Shown here: positions 62,151-64,000 of the stretch, in pieces
How positions within the stretch are numbered: position 1 is the stretch's first letter
How the letters are laid out: each line of letters starts with the position of its first letter
Assembly (NCBI RefSeq): GCF_008801935.1
Contig: NZ_VZOT01000006.1
Coordinates: 62,001-126,000, forward strand
Source: Comamonas kerstersii
GTDB taxonomy: Bacteria > Pseudomonadota > Gammaproteobacteria > Burkholderiales > Burkholderiaceae_C
DNA length: 64,000 bases
Direction of reading: 5' to 3'
The notes under the pieces: generated by a model
What the model was told of the DNA's origin: nothing
The model's database searches: none
What the model saw: only the letters and a program-made list of their open reading frames with translations
Made by a program: the position numbers and the translations under genes

Positions 62151-63542
62151 ATGAGTCACACCCAGCCCCATTCCGGTTTCGTCTCCAGCAACGATATTCG
62201 CACCCGCTTCTCACGCGCCATGTCTGACATGTACCGCAAGGAAGTTCCCCAATACGGCACCCTGGTAGAACTGGTGGCTGACATCAACGCACAGGCGCTG
62301 CAGGCAGACCCTGCACTGCACGCACAGCTTTCACGCACTGGTGAGCTTGAGCGCCTGGATGTGGAGCGCCATGGCGCCATCCGAGTCGGTACAGTCCAGG
62401 AACTGTCCACACTGCGCCGCCTGTTTGCCGTCATGGGCATGGAGGCTGTGGGCTACTACGACCTTTCCGTCGCAGGTGTGCCGGTGCACTCCACAGCATT
62501 TCGTCCCGTCAAGGATGAAGACCTGCTAGCCAATCCGTTCCGTGTCTTTACCTCGCTGCTACGTCTGGAGCTGATTCAGGACCCCGCACTGCGTGCACAG
62601 GCACAGGAGATTCTGGCGCGCCGCAATATCTTCACGCCACGCTTGCTGGCGCTGATTGCACAGGCCGAGCGCGATGGCGGTCTGAACGATGCAGATGCAG
62701 ACAGTTTTGTGCAGGAAGCGCTGGAAACCTTCCGTTGGCACAGCGAAGCCACGGTGGACGCAGCCACCTACACGGCCCTGCAGCAGGCGCACCGCCTGAT
62801 TGCCGACGTGGTGTGTTTCAAAGGCCCGCACATCAACCACCTGACACCACGCACGCTGGACATTGACGCTGCACAGGCAGGCATGCCCGCACGCGGCATG
62901 GATGCCAAGGATGTGGTGGAAGGCCCTCCTCGCCGCAACTGTCCCATTCTGCTGCGCCAGACCAGTTTCAAGGCGCTCAAGGAAAGCATCCGCTTTACCG
63001 ATACGCAAGGCGATGCACTGGGCGCCCACACAGCACGCTTTGGCGAAATTGAGCAGCGCGGCGTAGCGCTGACACGCAAGGGCCGCGCCCTGTACGACAC
63101 GCTGCTGGCACAGGTGCGCAGCATGGACAACGCAGGCAGCGCTGCCAGTGACTACACGGAGCGCCTGCAGGCCGCGTTTGCCCAGTTCCCGGATGACCAC
63201 ACTACGTTGCGCCAGCTAGGCCTGGCTTTCTACCGCTACAGCATCAGCGGCCCTGCCTCCAACAACCATGCCGGCGCAGATCTGGAAACCTTGATTGCTC
63301 AGGGCGTAGTACAGGCAGAGCCCATTACCTATGAAGACTTTCTGCCCGTGAGTGCGGCTGGCATCTTCCAGTCCAACCTCGGTGGCGACGAGCAGAAGCA
63401 CTACCAGGCGAATGCCGCACAGCAAGCCTTTGAAGCAGCACTGGGCGGCAGCGTACACGATGAAATTGCCCTGTATGAAGCCGCACAGCAGCGTTCGCTG
63501 CACAAGGTCTGCGAAGCACTGGGACTGGCGGTGAACGCATGA
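62151..63542 (+). CDS. 2-oxoadipate dioxygenase/decarboxylase, HglS/YdcJ (DUF1338) family
   Basis: A 463-residue VOC-superfamily iron enzyme. Residues matching the family's two-His-one-Glu iron site are His74 (VERHGAIRVG), His227 (KGPHINHLTPRT) and Glu300 (ARFGEIEQRG). HglS converts 2-oxoadipate to D-2-hydroxyglutarate with O2, a step of D-lysine catabolism. The next gene, overlapping by four bases, encodes a D-2-hydroxyglutarate dehydrogenase-like flavoprotein, which would use the product, so the assignment is well supported by context. LysR control is likely. Confidence 0.88.
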   Translation: MSHTQPHSGFVSSNDIRTRFSRAMSDMYRKEVPQYGTLVELVADINAQALQADPALHAQLSRTGELERLDVERHGAIRVGTVQELSTLRRLFAVMGMEAVGYYDLSVAGVPVHSTAFRPVKDEDLLANPFRVFTSLLRLELIQDPALRAQAQEILARRNIFTPRLLALIAQAERDGGLNDADADSFVQEALETFRWHSEATVDAATYTALQQAHRLIADVVCFKGPHINHLTPRTLDIDAAQAGMPARGMDAKDVVEGPPRRNCPILLRQTSFKALKESIRFTDTQGDALGAHTARFGEIEQRGVALTRKGRALYDTLLAQVRSMDNAGSAASDYTERLQAAFAQFPDDHTTLRQLGLAFYRYSISGPASNNHAGADLETLIAQGVVQAEPITYEDFLPVSAAGIFQSNLGGDEQKHYQANAAQQAFEAALGGSVHDEIALYEAAQQRSLHKVCEALGLAVNA

Positions 63543-64000
63543 GCACCTGGACACCACAGGCCATTGAACAGGCTTTGCTGCCTATCGTGGGCCGCCATGG
63601 CTTGCTGATGGGGGATGACACCGTCAGCTACGAGCACGGCGCACGCTACGGTCAGGGTAAGGCCCTGTGTGTAGTGCGCCCCGCCACCACAGAGGAAGTA
63701 CAGGAAGTCGTGCGCTGGTGCGCGGCTCACCATATTCCACTGGTTCCACAGGGGGCCAACACGGGGCTGGTCGGCGCCAGCACCCCGGATGGCAGCGCTA
63801 CACAGGTGGTGCTCTCTACCAGCCGTCTGCGCCAGCGCTGCGACATTGATGCTGCCAACCGCAGTGTGACCGTCGATGCGGGCATGACGCTGCAGGAACT
63901 TAACGAAAAGCTGGAACCACTGGGTCTGTGGTTTCCCGTGGATCTGGGGGCCAATCCATCCATTGGTGGCATGGTGGCCGCCAACACCGGCGGCACGCGC
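63539..64000 (+). CDS. FAD-linked oxidoreductase, D-2-hydroxyglutarate dehydrogenase-like (partial)
   Basis: The first 154 residues of a flavoprotein cut by the window edge. The FAD-binding (PCMH-type) domain shows VVRPATTEEVQEVVRWC, the pyrophosphate loop VPQGANTGLVGAS, and NPSIGGMVAANTGGTR. These match the GlcD/D2HGDH group. The ATG overlaps the HglS-type stop (ATGA), implying coupled translation and consecutive steps: 2-oxoadipate to D-2-hydroxyglutarate to 2-oxoglutarate. The C-terminal half that would confirm the subgroup lies outside the window. Confidence 0.85.
   Translation, partial: MSTWTPQAIEQALLPIVGRHGLLMGDDTVSYEHGARYGQGKALCVVRPATTEEVQEVVRWCAAHHIPLVPQGANTGLVGASTPDGSATQVVLSTSRLRQRCDIDAANRSVTVDAGMTLQELNEKLEPLGLWFPVDLGANPSIGGMVAANTGGTR

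Overview
The window is ordinary bacterial chromosome, high in G+C, with closely packed genes and short operons. Gene content points to a betaproteobacterium of the family Comamonadaceae, probably Comamonas or a close relative. The pointers are Bug-type solute receptors, two trimeric porins, a paired cphA/cphA' cyanophycin locus with its DUF1854 partner, ccsB/resB plus cytochrome c4, tandem LpxL-type acyltransferases beside metK, and an NadM-Nudix fusion. The genus call is inference from gene families, not from a search. I saw no rRNA, tRNA, CRISPR array, phage genes, transposase or replication origin.

Layout. 1-4.4 kb: RpiR regulator divergent from a polar amino-acid ABC transporter. 4.5-10.5 kb: YbhB-like and Pmp3-like proteins, System II cytochrome c maturation (ccsB, resB), cytochrome c4 and EngB. 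10.5-14.1 kb: two lipid A acyltransferases divergent from metK, which carries a SAM-II-like riboswitch in front and a duplicated 3' tail behind. 14.2-17.9 kb: NAD salvage (nicotinamidase, pncB, NadM-Nudix) and a GNAT enzyme. 18-20.2 kb: CIRCE-controlled groESL. 20.3-22.6 kb: CreA, an MFS carrier, YnfA. 22.6-30.3 kb: cyanophycin synthetases CphA and CphA', divergent from an ABC protein with an unusual N-terminus and a DUF1854 protein. 30.4-30.9 kb: an unknown protein behind a near-ideal sigma-28 (flagellar) promoter. 31-36.4 kb: 5'-nucleotidase, LLM oxidoreductase, cobC/cobS, ilvA. 36.5-36.7 kb: a candidate small RNA or ilvA leader with anti-Shine-Dalgarno runs. 36.8-40.3 kb: OsmC protein and two porins. 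40.3-45.1 kb: hexR divergent from tal, a FabH-like synthase and pgi. 45.1-50.5 kb: DUF2789, gabD, then an exported redox operon (Tat flavin amine oxidase, cytochrome c, lipoprotein RidA, azurin) preceded by 13 tandem copies of a heptamer. 50.8-58.7 kb: Bug receptor, deaminase, large Hsp70-like protein, SLC13-type carrier, MarC, MscS. 59-64 kb: orphan amino-acid receptor, Bug receptor, LysR regulator, 2-oxoadipate dioxygenase (HglS type) and the start of a D-2-hydroxyglutarate dehydrogenase, which looks like lysine catabolism.

A palindromic repeat family (arms around AGCTGCTAGCGCTTG) recurs between genes across the window and also occurs twice inside the Hsp70 gene, where it is translated. The strongest candidate for an undescribed system is the exported operon at 47.2-50.5 kb. 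It appears to couple periplasmic amine oxidation to cytochrome c and azurin, with an envelope RidA available to deal with the imine product.
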